Shown here piece after piece: positions 1 through 8,718 of a DNA stretch of 64,000 nt (positions are counted from its first letter, which is position 1; the number at the start of each line of letters is the position of its first letter). The notes under the pieces were generated by a model, which saw only the letters and a list, made by a program, of their open reading frames with translations, was not told the origin of the DNA and did no database searches. The stretch lies in contig CAKNHF010000004.1 of NCBI GenBank assembly GCA_930972465.1, positions 1 through 64,000 of the forward strand. The letters are read 5' to 3'. This stretch comes from an uncultured Lachnospiraceae bacterium. Lineage in GTDB: Bacteria; Bacillota; Clostridia; Lachnospirales; Lachnospiraceae. The translations under genes and the position numbers were made by a program.

Positions 1-52
1 AAACCCTTTATTTATCAGGTCTCTGCTAACTTGGTCTTATTATAACACGTGC
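1..52. other. Foreign sequence at an ABC-gene breakpoint
   Basis: The reading frame of the ABC ATPase at 55-181 (minus) is normal up to the third glycine of Walker A and then runs into unrelated AT-richer DNA that ends the frame at position 26. A clean break inside a codon run that is nearly invariant suggests insertion of an element or a recombination endpoint. No transposase or terminal repeat pair can be seen because the window starts here. The nature of the flanking DNA is unknown. Confidence 0.35.
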
Positions 53-181
53 CCCCGAGCCGCTTGGCCCCATCACTGCCACAAACTCTCCTTTCTCCAC
101 CCGGAACGACAGATGTTTCAGCACCGGGTAGACATGATCCCCTGTATGGTATGTTTTATTCAGATCTTCAACTCTCAGCAT
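26..181 (-). pseudogene. ABC transporter ATP-binding protein, N-terminal fragment
   Basis: The true start is the ATG at 181, preceded by a strong GGAGGAAAC ribosome-binding site; the longer upstream frame has no support. The first about 45 residues are a typical MacB/LolD/BceA-type ATPase start: a beta-strand opening, an aromatic A-loop tyrosine in NKTYHTGD, then GEFVAVMGPSGSG. The frame breaks where the Walker A lysine should be, and an unrelated tail of about eight residues ends in a stop. Without the lysine, the signature and Walker B it cannot hydrolyse ATP. It lies divergent to a LytTR/GHKL two-component system, a common arrangement for peptide-antibiotic export operons, so that system may originally have controlled it. 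The rest of the gene may continue outside the window beyond an insertion. Confidence 0.75.
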
Positions 182-402
182 AATGTTTCCTCCTCTGATA
201 CATTCTCTGTGTCTGACTCTGCATCTATTATAGGAACTTCGACCGATGAAAACTATTTTGCAGAAAGGTAAGTTTTGAAGAGATTCCGGAAAGTTTGGCA
301 GCCGCGCCGGTCCATTTTCCGTATCTGTGGTCTGGTGTTTCCTTCTGAAATCAGATATAATGGAGAACGGCAATCTGTAAGAAACGAAGAAGGAGCACAT
401 AT

Positions 403-1104
403 ATGGAGATCTGTATCTGCGATGACGAGAAAAAACTGAGAAATGCCCTGCGAAGTGCAGTGGAGACAGAACTGCAGCTGAGCGGCGTCTCCTACACCAT
501 AAAGGAATTTGCATCCGGAGAGGCGCTCCTTTGTTCTCTTGAGACTTCAGAACCGGATATCCTCTTCCTGGATATTGAAATGGAAGGTCTGAACGGAATG
601 GAGACTGCTCGCATGCTGAGGGAACGATGCCGCAGGACCGTGATCATCTTTGTCACTGCCTATCCGGATTATGTGTTCCAGGGATACGAAGTCCATGCCT
701 TCCACTATATCCTGAAGCCTTACCGGGAAGAGAAGATCCGTGAGGTCCTCCGCCTCGCCCTGGCAGAGACAGAGCGTCTGGACGACCGGTATTTTCTCAT
801 AGAACAGAAAAACAGGAGCCTGAGGCTTCCTTTAAGGGAGATCCACTATTTCAAAAGCGACCGGAAAAAAATTTCTGCCGTGACGAGAGACCGAAGTGAA
901 GAATTCTACGGGAAACTGACAGACATCGAATCGGGGCTGCCGGAATATTTTATCCGTATCCACAACCGCTATCTTGTGAACCTGCGCCATGTCACAGACC
1001 TTGGCACTTCCTCCTGTATCTGCGGAGGAGAGGAACTCCCGGTAAGCCGTCCGTACCGGCATGCTCTTGCAGCATCGTTTGCCAGAAATATGCTGAACAG
1101 CTGA
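403..1104 (+). CDS. LytTR-family response regulator
   Basis: 233-residue cytoplasmic regulator of the AgrA/LytR type. Residues 1-120 form a receiver domain, with the acidic pair D7-D8, the phosphoacceptor D57 in LFLDIEM and a lysine in LKPYRE. Residues about 130-228 form a LytTR DNA-binding domain, including the IHYFKSDRKK and FIRIHNRYLVNL signatures. The start follows an AAGGAG site, and a TATAAT hexamer lies at 356-361. The sensor kinase gene begins 31 bases downstream with its own GGAGGA site, so the two are very likely cotranscribed and form one signalling pair. LytTR regulators usually bind paired direct repeats upstream of targets; the broken ABC gene upstream is a plausible former target. 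The family assignment is firm; the signal and regulon are unknown. Confidence 0.93.
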   Translation: MEICICDDEKKLRNALRSAVETELQLSGVSYTIKEFASGEALLCSLETSEPDILFLDIEMEGLNGMETARMLRERCRRTVIIFVTAYPDYVFQGYEVHAFHYILKPYREEKIREVLRLALAETERLDDRYFLIEQKNRSLRLPLREIHYFKSDRKKISAVTRDRSEEFYGKLTDIESGLPEYFIRIHNRYLVNLRHVTDLGTSSCICGGEELPVSRPYRHALAASFARNMLNS

Positions 1105-1135
1105 TCCCGATCTGATAAAAGCAGGAGGAACTCAT

Positions 1136-2416
1136 ATGGAAACATTGATCCATTTTCTCAGTATCATTCTTTATCTTATACAGGGCTGTTTTTTCTACAA
1201 GTCTGTCTGCTGCGCCATCCGCCCGCTGGATTCCCTCCCGGGGAAAGTGCTGGCGTGGCTTCTGTTAAGCATGGCAGGCAGCGTCAGGCTCTTTGCCGGA
1301 GATCCGGTCAATATCATCGGAACGCTCGGTCTTTTTCTCGCGACAGTCTTCCTTCTTTTCCGGGGGCAGTGGTTCGTCAAACTGGGGATCGTCATGATCT
1401 TCTATCCGATCGTCGCGGCATTCAACTTTCTGCACAACAGCCTGGGCGCAAATATCTTCTTTTCATTTTCAGATGATATGGGCATGAAAAACTATCTTTT
1501 CTCCGTCCTGGCTCAGGTCATTCTGATCCTGTTCTGGTATCTCTTCCACAGGTTTATGGGCGAACGCCTTTCAAGGACATGCGGGATGCTGGATCAACGA
1601 TCCTGGATGCTCCTTACCGTCATCTGCCTCGCTTCGCTGACCGCAGTCATCAGTCTGATCTCTTTTCAGCTCTCCTCCGCCGTTGAACCGGTGGTTTACC
1701 TGTGCATGGCCGCCTGCATCGTCACGAATTTCGGAACCATCTGCCTTGCCACGCGGCTTGCCGACACCATTCTTGCGGATATGGAACGCAGGAATCTTCG
1801 GCTCCAAAAAAGCTACTATGAAGAACTGGATCAGAACCAGCAGCAGATCCGGAAAATCCGGCATGATATGAATAACCATCTCTCGGTTGTAGAGGAACTT
1901 CTGAAAAAAGGGGATATACAGAACGCACTGGAATATTTTGAAAATCTGGCCGGGCACGTCAGGACCGGAACCCGCCGTTTCTGTAAGGACAGCATTGTAA
2001 ACGCCGTGCTCAACGCAAAATACAATGCCGCTGAAGATGCCTCTGTCGACAGTTTCTTTCATGTGGATATCGATGAGATCCTGGGCATTGACCCGATATC
2101 CCTCTGCACCATCTTTTCAAACACACTGGATAACGCCATTGAAGCCTGCCGGAAGATCCCGGAAAGAGAAAAGCGGCGTATCTCCCTGAAAGCACGTTAC
2201 ACAGAGAACGGATACTTCAGCTGTGAGATTGTAAATTCAAAGAAAAATGCGATTCGAAAGAAAAAGGACGCCTTCCTCACCGACAAGGAAGACGCCCGCT
2301 CCCACGGACTGGGAATTGCCTCAATCCGGGATGTGGTCCGCAGATATGATGGAACGCTGGATATCTCCTATACGGAAGAGGAGTTCCGAGTGGTAGTTCT
2401 GATCAAAACGAAATAA
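1136..2416 (+). CDS. GHKL-domain sensor histidine kinase (AgrC/VirS-like)
   Basis: 426-residue membrane sensor. The first about 210 residues are hydrophobic with roughly six membrane segments and little extracellular sequence, as in peptide-sensing AgrC-type kinases. A helical linker leads to the phosphoacceptor H243 in KIRHDMNNHL. The ATPase part follows, with an N-box (FSNTLDNAIEAC, about residues 322-333) and a G-box (SHGLGIASI near 390). The ATG follows GCAGGAGGA. It sits directly after the LytTR regulator, which it presumably phosphorylates. No pheromone precursor gene is visible beside it, so the ligand may be an exogenous peptide or antibiotic. The class is secure; the signal is not known. 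Confidence 0.92.
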   Translation: METLIHFLSIILYLIQGCFFYKSVCCAIRPLDSLPGKVLAWLLLSMAGSVRLFAGDPVNIIGTLGLFLATVFLLFRGQWFVKLGIVMIFYPIVAAFNFLHNSLGANIFFSFSDDMGMKNYLFSVLAQVILILFWYLFHRFMGERLSRTCGMLDQRSWMLLTVICLASLTAVISLISFQLSSAVEPVVYLCMAACIVTNFGTICLATRLADTILADMERRNLRLQKSYYEELDQNQQQIRKIRHDMNNHLSVVEELLKKGDIQNALEYFENLAGHVRTGTRRFCKDSIVNAVLNAKYNAAEDASVDSFFHVDIDEILGIDPISLCTIFSNTLDNAIEACRKIPEREKRRISLKARYTENGYFSCEIVNSKKNAIRKKKDAFLTDKEDARSHGLGIASIRDVVRRYDGTLDISYTEEEFRVVVLIKTK

Positions 2417-2481
2417 ACAGCCAGTACCGGAAGCTGCATTTATGACAAAATGAAGGCTTTATTCGACTTCACGATTTCCCA

Positions 2482-2510
2482 TTGTAATCCTTCTTTCCCC
2501 ATAGTATAAT
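2482..2510 (+). promoter_or_regulatory. Promoter of the SMR efflux gene
   Basis: TTGTAA at 2482-2487 and a perfect TATAAT at 2505-2510 are separated by 17 bases, giving transcription start about 30 bases before the ATG at 2549. No obvious operator dyad was seen. Confidence 0.7.
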
Positions 2511-2548
2511 CTGTGTCGTACCACTGATAAAAGAATGGAGGAACATAA

Positions 2549-2875
2549 ATGCAATACATATTATTATGCTCTGCGATTATACTGGAAATCATTGCCACCA
2601 CACTTTTAAAGGCTTCAGAAGGTTTCACAAAACTGCTTCCGGCATTCGGCTGCATTGTTTTATACATTATCTGCTTCTATTCATTCTCAAAAGCGCTTCT
2701 GCGCATCGATCTCGGCGTAGCATACGCCACATGGTGCGGCGGAGGCATTGTTGCGACAACCATCATATCTGCTCTTGTATTCGGGCAGAAGATCAACACC
2801 ATCGGAGTCATTGCGATCGTTCTGATCATCGCCGGATGCGTGATCCTGAACCTCTTCGGAACATCCGGAAACTGA
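2549..2875 (+). CDS. Small multidrug resistance (SMR/EmrE) family protein
   Basis: 108 residues, the usual size for the family, with four hydrophobic helices. The membrane-embedded glutamate that couples proton and substrate is E13, in the first helix (IILEIIATTLLKASEGF). The family motifs AYATWCGGG and IIAGCVILNL are present. SMR proteins act as antiparallel dimers exchanging protons for cationic compounds or guanidinium. The start has a GGAGGAACATAA spacing. The gene stands alone with its own promoter; members of the guanidinium-exporter subgroup are normally paired or riboswitch-controlled, and neither is seen here. Substrate cannot be assigned from sequence. Confidence 0.9.
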   Translation: MQYILLCSAIILEIIATTLLKASEGFTKLLPAFGCIVLYIICFYSFSKALLRIDLGVAYATWCGGGIVATTIISALVFGQKINTIGVIAIVLIIAGCVILNLFGTSGN

Positions 2876-2929
2876 TACCGTTCCGACGACGTCCGCCTTC
2901 CCCCTCTCAAACGTATCTTCCGATAATTA

Positions 2930-4372
2930 TCACCGGCCGGAAAACTCAATCTTTTTCAATGTTTTCTTAAACTGCACCGCAAACAGAACCGCCGTAAATG
3001 TCACTGCAAGCAGATCCGCGATCGGTTCCGCCATATATACAGCCATTGTCCGGTTTGATCGGATGATATGCGGCATGATATAGATCAGCGGGATCAGAAG
3101 AATGAACTTCCGCATGACAGCAACTACAATAGATTCTGTCGCTTTTCCCAATGCATTGAAGGTCATCTGGCAGGCCATCTGAATACCGAACAGGAACATG
3201 GAGCCCATATAAATCCGAAGCGCCGTCTTCGTATACTCCATCAGCCGGGCATCGGATGTAAACATGGCTGCAAATCCTCCCGGAAACAGCATAACCAGAA
3301 GCCACAGAAGGACAGAATATCCCAGGCTGACTTTGAGCAGAAGTTTGAATGCATTCCGCACCCTGCCGGAATCCCCGGCGCCGTAACAATAGCTGATGAT
3401 AGGCTGCGCTCCCTGTCCCAGTCCCTGGAGCGGCAGCATTGCAAACTGCATGACACTTGTCAGAATTGTGATGGCACCCACCGCAATGTCTCCTCCATAA
3501 CTCTGGAGAGAACTGTTAAAACATACGGAAATCACGCTCTCACTGGCCTGCATGATAAAAGTAGCGACCCCCAGCGCCAGACAGGGAAGTATGATATTCG
3601 GCGTAAGTCCCAGATTCTTTCTCTTTATCCGCAGAAATGTTTTCTTTCCGCACAGAAAGGCAACTACCCATATACAGGAGAGCGCCTGCGAGATGATCGT
3701 AGCCAGGGCTGCCCCCCGCACATCCATATTGAAACCGAAAATGAAGATCGGATCCAGAATGATATTGGCGACCGCACCGATCAGCACGGAGAGCATCCCC
3801 GTTTTGGCAAAGCCCTGGGCTGTGATAAACGCATTCATGCCGAGCGTGATCTCTACAAAGATCGTTCCCAGAGCATAGATATTCATATAGCTGACTCCAT
3901 ATTCAATCGTATTTTCACTCGCTCCGAATGCCATAAGGAAATCTCTGTTCCAGATCAGCAGAACGACGGTAAGTATGACAGAAATGATGATCTGGAGCAC
4001 GAAACAGTTTCCCAGTGTCTTTTCCGCTGACTCATGATCCTTCTTCCCCATAAATATGGAAGCCCTCGGTGCCCCGCCGTAGCCCACCAGAGCTGCAAAG
4101 GCGGAAACAATCATAATCAGCGGCATGCAGACCCCCACTCCTGTCAGCGCAGTTGCGCCAATGTCCGGAATATGGCCGATGTAAATCCTGTCAACGATAT
4201 TATAGAGCATATTGATCAGCTGAGCCGCCACTGTCGGCAGCGCCAGTTTCAGAAGCAGCTTTCCCAGAGGTTCTGTCCGCAGGAATTCCTTGTTTTCACT
4301 TCCCCCGGAACCGCCGCTGTTCCCTGCTGTCTGCACTTCTCTCTGATTCTGTTCTGTCTGTTTCATGACCAT
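2930..4372 (-). CDS. MATE-family efflux transporter
   Basis: 480-residue membrane protein with about twelve hydrophobic helices in two homologous halves. The polar N-terminus of about 35 residues leads into LPTVAAQLINMLYNIVDRIYIGH, a typical first MATE helix, and the second half repeats the pattern (MQFAMLPLQGLGQGAQPIISY). MATE proteins exchange sodium or protons for drugs and metabolites across the inner membrane. The ATG at 4372 overlaps the end of the MarR gene by ten bases; a second ATG six bases on is also possible. The shared promoter and the large operator upstream of marR imply repression by that MarR. Substrate unknown. Confidence 0.93.
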   Translation of the reverse strand: MVMKQTEQNQREVQTAGNSGGSGGSENKEFLRTEPLGKLLLKLALPTVAAQLINMLYNIVDRIYIGHIPDIGATALTGVGVCMPLIMIVSAFAALVGYGGAPRASIFMGKKDHESAEKTLGNCFVLQIIISVILTVVLLIWNRDFLMAFGASENTIEYGVSYMNIYALGTIFVEITLGMNAFITAQGFAKTGMLSVLIGAVANIILDPIFIFGFNMDVRGAALATIISQALSCIWVVAFLCGKKTFLRIKRKNLGLTPNIILPCLALGVATFIMQASESVISVCFNSSLQSYGGDIAVGAITILTSVMQFAMLPLQGLGQGAQPIISYCYGAGDSGRVRNAFKLLLKVSLGYSVLLWLLVMLFPGGFAAMFTSDARLMEYTKTALRIYMGSMFLFGIQMACQMTFNALGKATESIVVAVMRKFILLIPLIYIMPHIIRSNRTMAVYMAEPIADLLAVTFTAVLFAVQFKKTLKKIEFSGR

Positions 4373-4830
4373 TTACTTCCTTCCATTGCTTTTTTTGTGT
4401 TGTCAAACAGTTTCCTCAGAAACCGGCTCTGCATCTCCAGCTCTTCCTTTGTAAATCCCGCTAACACTGTTTCCAGAAATTCATCCCGCACTTCTTCGAC
4501 CGTTGCCGTTATCGGCCCTGCCTGAGGCATCAGTCTCAGATGAATCTTTCTCCGGTCTTCCGTATCAGGGAACCTTTCCAGAAGCGACTTCTGTATCAGA
4601 GAGTCCACGCCTTTCGACACAGCCCCCTTGGACAGCATACGAAGCTCCACAATATCAGCCGCTGTATCTTTTTCCGGATTATTCTGCAGAAAACTGATAA
4701 TATCCGCCTCTATAACTGTGAGATTATGTTCCATGCATACTTTTTTCAGCAGCTTGTCATACAGACGGAACAGACTTCGAAATCCTGTAAATAACTCTGT
4801 GGTCCTTTTCATCTCCGCACTCCTTTTCAT
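4363..4830 (-). CDS. MarR-family transcriptional repressor
   Basis: 155-residue winged-helix regulator. The HTH is around residues 55-85 (AADIVELRMLSKGAVSKGVDSLIQKSLLERF), followed by the wing motif DTEDRRKIHLRL and C-terminal dimerisation helices. It is the first gene of a two-gene operon with the MATE transporter, overlapping it by ten bases. A long near-palindrome lies between its promoter and start codon, so autorepression with release by a transported compound is the natural model. The family call is certain; the inducer is not. Confidence 0.93.
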   Translation of the reverse strand: MKRSAEMKRTTELFTGFRSLFRLYDKLLKKVCMEHNLTVIEADIISFLQNNPEKDTAADIVELRMLSKGAVSKGVDSLIQKSLLERFPDTEDRRKIHLRLMPQAGPITATVEEVRDEFLETVLAGFTKEELEMQSRFLRKLFDNTKKAMEGSKWS

Positions 4831-4840
4831 TCTTCAGTAA

Positions 4841-4912
4841 GTTTCATCAGAAACAGTTTCTTTATGAACTGTTTCCAATGAAACATTATAGTACAATACT
4901 CAGCATTGTCAA
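4841..4912 (-). promoter_or_regulatory. Strong promoter with MarR operator
   Basis: On the minus strand TTGACA (4907-4912) and TATAAT (4885-4890) are 16 bases apart. Immediately downstream, 18-base arms at 4841-4858 (GTTTCATCAGAAACAGTT) and 4867-4884 pair with two mismatches around an 8-base spacer. The inner 9-base arms GAAACAGTT/AACTGTTTC are perfect. Position over the start site is typical for MarR autorepression. Confidence 0.8.
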
Positions 4913-4994
4913 TAAATGTGAACAAAAATTCACAGGCCCATGTATTATAAACGATCTCATTCCGGAGTTTACACACATCACAAATGCTGAAAAT

Positions 4995-5034
4995 GCGGCT
5001 GCCGGGACGGAATTATCCATTCCCCGGCAGCCGC
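4995..5034 (-). terminator. Intrinsic terminator after ABC exporter operon
   Basis: A perfect 12-base stem, GCGGCTGCCGGG at 4995-5006 with CCCGGCAGCCGC at 5023-5034, followed on the minus strand by a short T-rich stretch. It lies about 20 bases past the stop of the ABC gene at 5056. The interval 4913-4994 holds nothing else recognised. Confidence 0.75.
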
Positions 5035-5055
5035 ATAATCCTTATAACGGAAATC

Positions 5056-6954
5056 TTACGACGCAAAATTTCCTGTATACAACTGATAATATTTTCCTTT
5101 TGCCGCGATCAGGTCATCATGAGTACCTCTCTCAATGATACGCCCCTGCTCCATAACCATGATGCAGTCGGAATTCTTGACCGTGGAAAGACGGTGAGCA
5201 ATAACGAATGTCGTCCGTCCCTTCATCAGTGCGTCCATGCCTGCCTGCACCAGTTTCTCGGTACGGGTATCAATCGAAGAGGTCGCCTCGTCAAGAATCA
5301 GGGCCGGCGGATCTGCAACTGCCGCCCTTGCGATAGCCAGAAGCTGTCTCTGGCCCTGGCTTAAGTTTGCCCCGTCCCCGGTCAGCATGGTATTATAACC
5401 GTCCGGCAGACGACGGATAAAGCCGTCGGCATTGGCAAGCTTAGCAGCCTGAATACACTCTTCATCGGTAGCGTCCAGTTTTCCGTAACGGATATTGTCC
5501 ATCACGGTTCCGGTAAACAGGTGTGTGTCCTGAAGTACCATTCCCAGCGATCTTCTCAGATCCGGCTTCTTAATCTTGTTAATATTGATTCCGTCATAGC
5601 GGATCTTTCCGTCAGCGATATCATAGAAACGGTTGATAAGATTGGTGATGGTTGTCTTGCCCGCACCTGTAGCACCGACAAAAGCGATCTTCTGTCCAGG
5701 CTCTGCGTAAAGACTTATATTGTGCAGAACGATCTTGTCATCCGTATATCCGAAGTCTACATCATCCAGGACAACAGCGCCCTCCAGCTTCTGATATGTG
5801 ACAGTACCCTCTGCTTTGTGCGGATGCTTCCATGCCCAGAGATTGGTTCTTTCCGGTGATTCAGTCAGATTACCGTTCTCATCTTCTTTTGCATTGACAA
5901 GCTCTACATATCCGTCGTCCACTTCCGGTTCCTGATCCATCAGGTCAAAGACACGCTGTGCTCCGGCCGCCGCGTTGACAACAAAGTTGATCTGCTGGCT
6001 GACCTGAGTGATCGGGTTGGTAAAGCTTTTATTCAGTCCGACAAAGGTGACCACCGTACCGATGGTAACGCCTGCCAGCCCGTTGATACCGAGAACAGCT
6101 CCCACGATTGCAACCAGCGCATAGCTGATCCAGCCGATATTGGCATTGATCGGCATCAGCAGGTTTGCGTACCGGTTCGCTTTATTTGTACTGTTTCTCA
6201 GTCTCTCATTCACCTCATGAAAATCCCTCATCGCCGCTTCTTCGTGACAGAAGACTTTGACCACCTTCTGTCCGTCCAGCATCTCCTCAATAAATCCGTC
6301 CACGGTTCCCAGATCAATCTGCTGGCGGATATAATATTTCCCGGACAGTTTTGAAAAGTTAGAGGTTACAAAGAGCATAACGACAGCTGTTAATATCGAG
6401 ATCACTGTCAACGCGGGATTCAGGATGATCATTGTGATCAGAGTAGCCGCCATGGTAATGACTGAGTTGATGATCTGCGGTATGCTCTGACTCAGCAGCT
6501 GTCTCAATGTATCCACATCATTGGTGTACACGGACATGATATCGCCATGGGCGTGTGTATCAAAATATTTGATCGGAAGCGCTTCCATCCTGCGGAACAG
6601 GTCGTCTCTTAAATGCCGCATTGTTCCCTGGCTGACATTAACCATGATCCTGTTATATGAGAATGCCGTAATTACGCCGATGCCCATGATACAGGCCAGC
6701 CGGATCAGGTCCGATGCCAGACCGCTGAAATCATTCGAGCCGCTCTCAAGCATAGGAGTAATATAATCATCCACCAGAGTCTGCGGAAATGTGGCGCCGA
6801 CGACCGTTGCGATAGCAGTGATCAGAATGCAGGCGATTACAAGCAGAAACGGATATTTATAGTAATGAAGCATATATCGGATGACCCGGCTGATCAGTTT
6901 TGTAGCTGTATTTACCCGGGCTCCTGACTTTTTCTCGTTCATTTTTTCACTCAT
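5056..6954 (-). CDS. ABC exporter, catalytically competent half (permease-ATPase)
   Basis: 632-residue type IV ABC exporter: about six membrane helices in residues 40-330, then a nucleotide-binding domain. It has Walker A GATGAGKTT (around residue 430), signature LSQGQ, Walker B ALILDEATSS with the catalytic glutamate, and the H-loop histidine in VIAHRLST. Compared with homologs the region before the ATPase carries an insertion of roughly 45 residues (about 350-395). It forms an operon with the upstream half-transporter (24-base gap) and a MarR gene. The partner has degenerate catalytic residues, so the pair is almost certainly a heterodimer of the BmrCD/TM287-288 type exporting drugs, lipids or peptides. 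Confidence 0.94.
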   Translation of the reverse strand: MSEKMNEKKSGARVNTATKLISRVIRYMLHYYKYPFLLVIACILITAIATVVGATFPQTLVDDYITPMLESGSNDFSGLASDLIRLACIMGIGVITAFSYNRIMVNVSQGTMRHLRDDLFRRMEALPIKYFDTHAHGDIMSVYTNDVDTLRQLLSQSIPQIINSVITMAATLITMIILNPALTVISILTAVVMLFVTSNFSKLSGKYYIRQQIDLGTVDGFIEEMLDGQKVVKVFCHEEAAMRDFHEVNERLRNSTNKANRYANLLMPINANIGWISYALVAIVGAVLGINGLAGVTIGTVVTFVGLNKSFTNPITQVSQQINFVVNAAAGAQRVFDLMDQEPEVDDGYVELVNAKEDENGNLTESPERTNLWAWKHPHKAEGTVTYQKLEGAVVLDDVDFGYTDDKIVLHNISLYAEPGQKIAFVGATGAGKTTITNLINRFYDIADGKIRYDGININKIKKPDLRRSLGMVLQDTHLFTGTVMDNIRYGKLDATDEECIQAAKLANADGFIRRLPDGYNTMLTGDGANLSQGQRQLLAIARAAVADPPALILDEATSSIDTRTEKLVQAGMDALMKGRTTFVIAHRLSTVKNSDCIMVMEQGRIIERGTHDDLIAAKGKYYQLYTGNFAS

Positions 6955-6978
6955 AGATCAGTTTTCCTCCTTTCTGGG

Positions 6979-8718
6979 TCAGGCCGGCTGATCGAAGTCG
7001 CCGCTGCCTTCGAGCTGTGAGTTATAGATCTCCTGGTAGATGGCGTTGTTCTTCAGCAGGTTTTCATGAGTATCAAATGCATCGATTCTTCCGTTATCCA
7101 GCACCAGAATACGGTCGGCAGATTCCACACTGGAAACACGCTGGGCAATGATAATCTTGGTCGTACTCGGAATCTGTTTCGCAAATGCGGCACGGATATT
7201 TGCATCCGTCGCGGTATCTACAGCACTGGTAGAATCATCCAGAATCAGAACCTTCGGTTTCTTCAACAGCGCGCGGGCAATACACAGTCGCTGTTTCTGA
7301 CCGCCGGAAACGTTAGAACCGCCCCGTTCGATCCTTGTATTATACCCATCAGGCATCCGGTCGATGAATTCATCGGCACATGCCGCCTTACATGCCTCAA
7401 TGCATTCTTCCTCTGTTGCGTCCGGATTGCCCCAGCGCAGATTGTCCAGAATGCTTCCTGAAAAAAGAGTGTTCTTCTGGAGCACAACAGAAACCTGGTT
7501 TCTCAGGACTTCCGTATCATATTTTCGGACATCTACACCGCCTACACAGACTGATCCTTCATCCACATCATACAGACGGCAGATCAGATTGACCAGACTG
7601 CTCTTTCCGGATCCGGTTCCTCCGATTACTCCGATCGTCTCTCCGCTCTTAATGTGGAGATCGATATCCGACAGGGCATTTTTCCCGCTTCCATGTTTGT
7701 AGGAGAAATTCACATGGTTGAAGTCAATCCTTCCGTCAGCTACGCTCATCACCGGATTTTCCGGATCTGTCAGGTCAGCAGTCTCATTCAGGACTTCGCT
7801 GATACGCCGGATACTGGCCATGGACATACTGATCATTACGACAACCATGGAAAGCATCATCAGACTCATCAGCAGTGACATAATGTAACTGAACAGACTG
7901 GTCAGATCACCTGTCGTCAGTGATCCGCCGACAATGAACTGAGCGCCGAACCACGAAACGGAAATAATACAGAAATAAACAGCTACCATCATTGCCGGGT
8001 TATTAAAAGCAAGAAGGCCTTCTGCCTTAACCGAAAGATCATAAAGCATTTTTGATGCTTTTGAAAATTTCTTATTTTCATAATCTTCTCTTACAAATGC
8101 CTTGACAACCCGAATTGCAGTCACATTTTCCTGTACGCTGGCGTTCAGGTCATCGTATCTGCGGAATACCTGTCTGAAAATTTTCAGCGTGACAACCATG
8201 ATCGAACCGATAACAATCACAAGGAATACAACTGCAATCAGAAACATGGAGCTTAAATGCGGGCTGATAACCAGGCACATTGCGAAACTGAAAATCAGGT
8301 TCAGAGGTGCACGTACAGCCACACGAATAATCATCATAAACGCGTTCTGTACATTGGTTATATCAGTCGTCATACGGGTAACCAGCCCCGGAACGCTGAA
8401 CTTATCGATATTTGAAAATGAAAAAGTCTGGATATTGGCATAGATTGCTTCACGCAGGTTTGCCGACAGTCCGGACGCGGCGCTTGCTGCATTCTTTCCT
8501 GCCAGAGCACCGAAAATAAGGCTCATAAAAGCCATTATCACCATAAGAGCTCCATACCGGTAGACAACCGGAAGATTGCCCGCTTCCAGACCTCTGTCAA
8601 TAATAATCGCTGTGACAAAGGGCATCAGTATTTCCATAATTACTTCCAGGGCGGTCAGGCCGATACAGAGAAAGGTGTCGCGCCTGTACTTTCCCAGCTG
8701 TTGTAAAACTTTTCTCAC
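6979..8718 (-). CDS. ABC exporter, degenerate half (permease-ATPase)
   Basis: 579 residues: six membrane helices, then an ATPase domain with Walker A GGTGSGKSS and signature VSGGQ. The Walker B is LILDDSTSA, with aspartate where the catalytic glutamate should be, and the H-loop reads IIAQRVSS with glutamine for histidine. These replacements mark the noncatalytic site of heterodimeric exporters; its intact signature would complete the active site of the partner at 5056-6954. It starts at a GTG (8716-8718) whose GTGA overlaps the MarR stop codon by four bases, implying translational coupling. Expected to reside in the inner membrane. Substrate unknown. Confidence 0.94.
   Translation of the reverse strand: MRKVLQQLGKYRRDTFLCIGLTALEVIMEILMPFVTAIIIDRGLEAGNLPVVYRYGALMVIMAFMSLIFGALAGKNAASAASGLSANLREAIYANIQTFSFSNIDKFSVPGLVTRMTTDITNVQNAFMMIIRVAVRAPLNLIFSFAMCLVISPHLSSMFLIAVVFLVIVIGSIMVVTLKIFRQVFRRYDDLNASVQENVTAIRVVKAFVREDYENKKFSKASKMLYDLSVKAEGLLAFNNPAMMVAVYFCIISVSWFGAQFIVGGSLTTGDLTSLFSYIMSLLMSLMMLSMVVVMISMSMASIRRISEVLNETADLTDPENPVMSVADGRIDFNHVNFSYKHGSGKNALSDIDLHIKSGETIGVIGGTGSGKSSLVNLICRLYDVDEGSVCVGGVDVRKYDTEVLRNQVSVVLQKNTLFSGSILDNLRWGNPDATEEECIEACKAACADEFIDRMPDGYNTRIERGGSNVSGGQKQRLCIARALLKKPKVLILDDSTSAVDTATDANIRAAFAKQIPSTTKIIIAQRVSSVESADRILVLDNGRIDAFDTHENLLKNNAIYQEIYNSQLEGSGDFDQPA

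Noticed and set aside
3068-4030. Long plus-strand frame of 320 codons opposite the MATE gene
   Set aside because: It is antisense to a clear transporter gene, rich in Arg, His and Gln as mirror frames are, and has no RBS.
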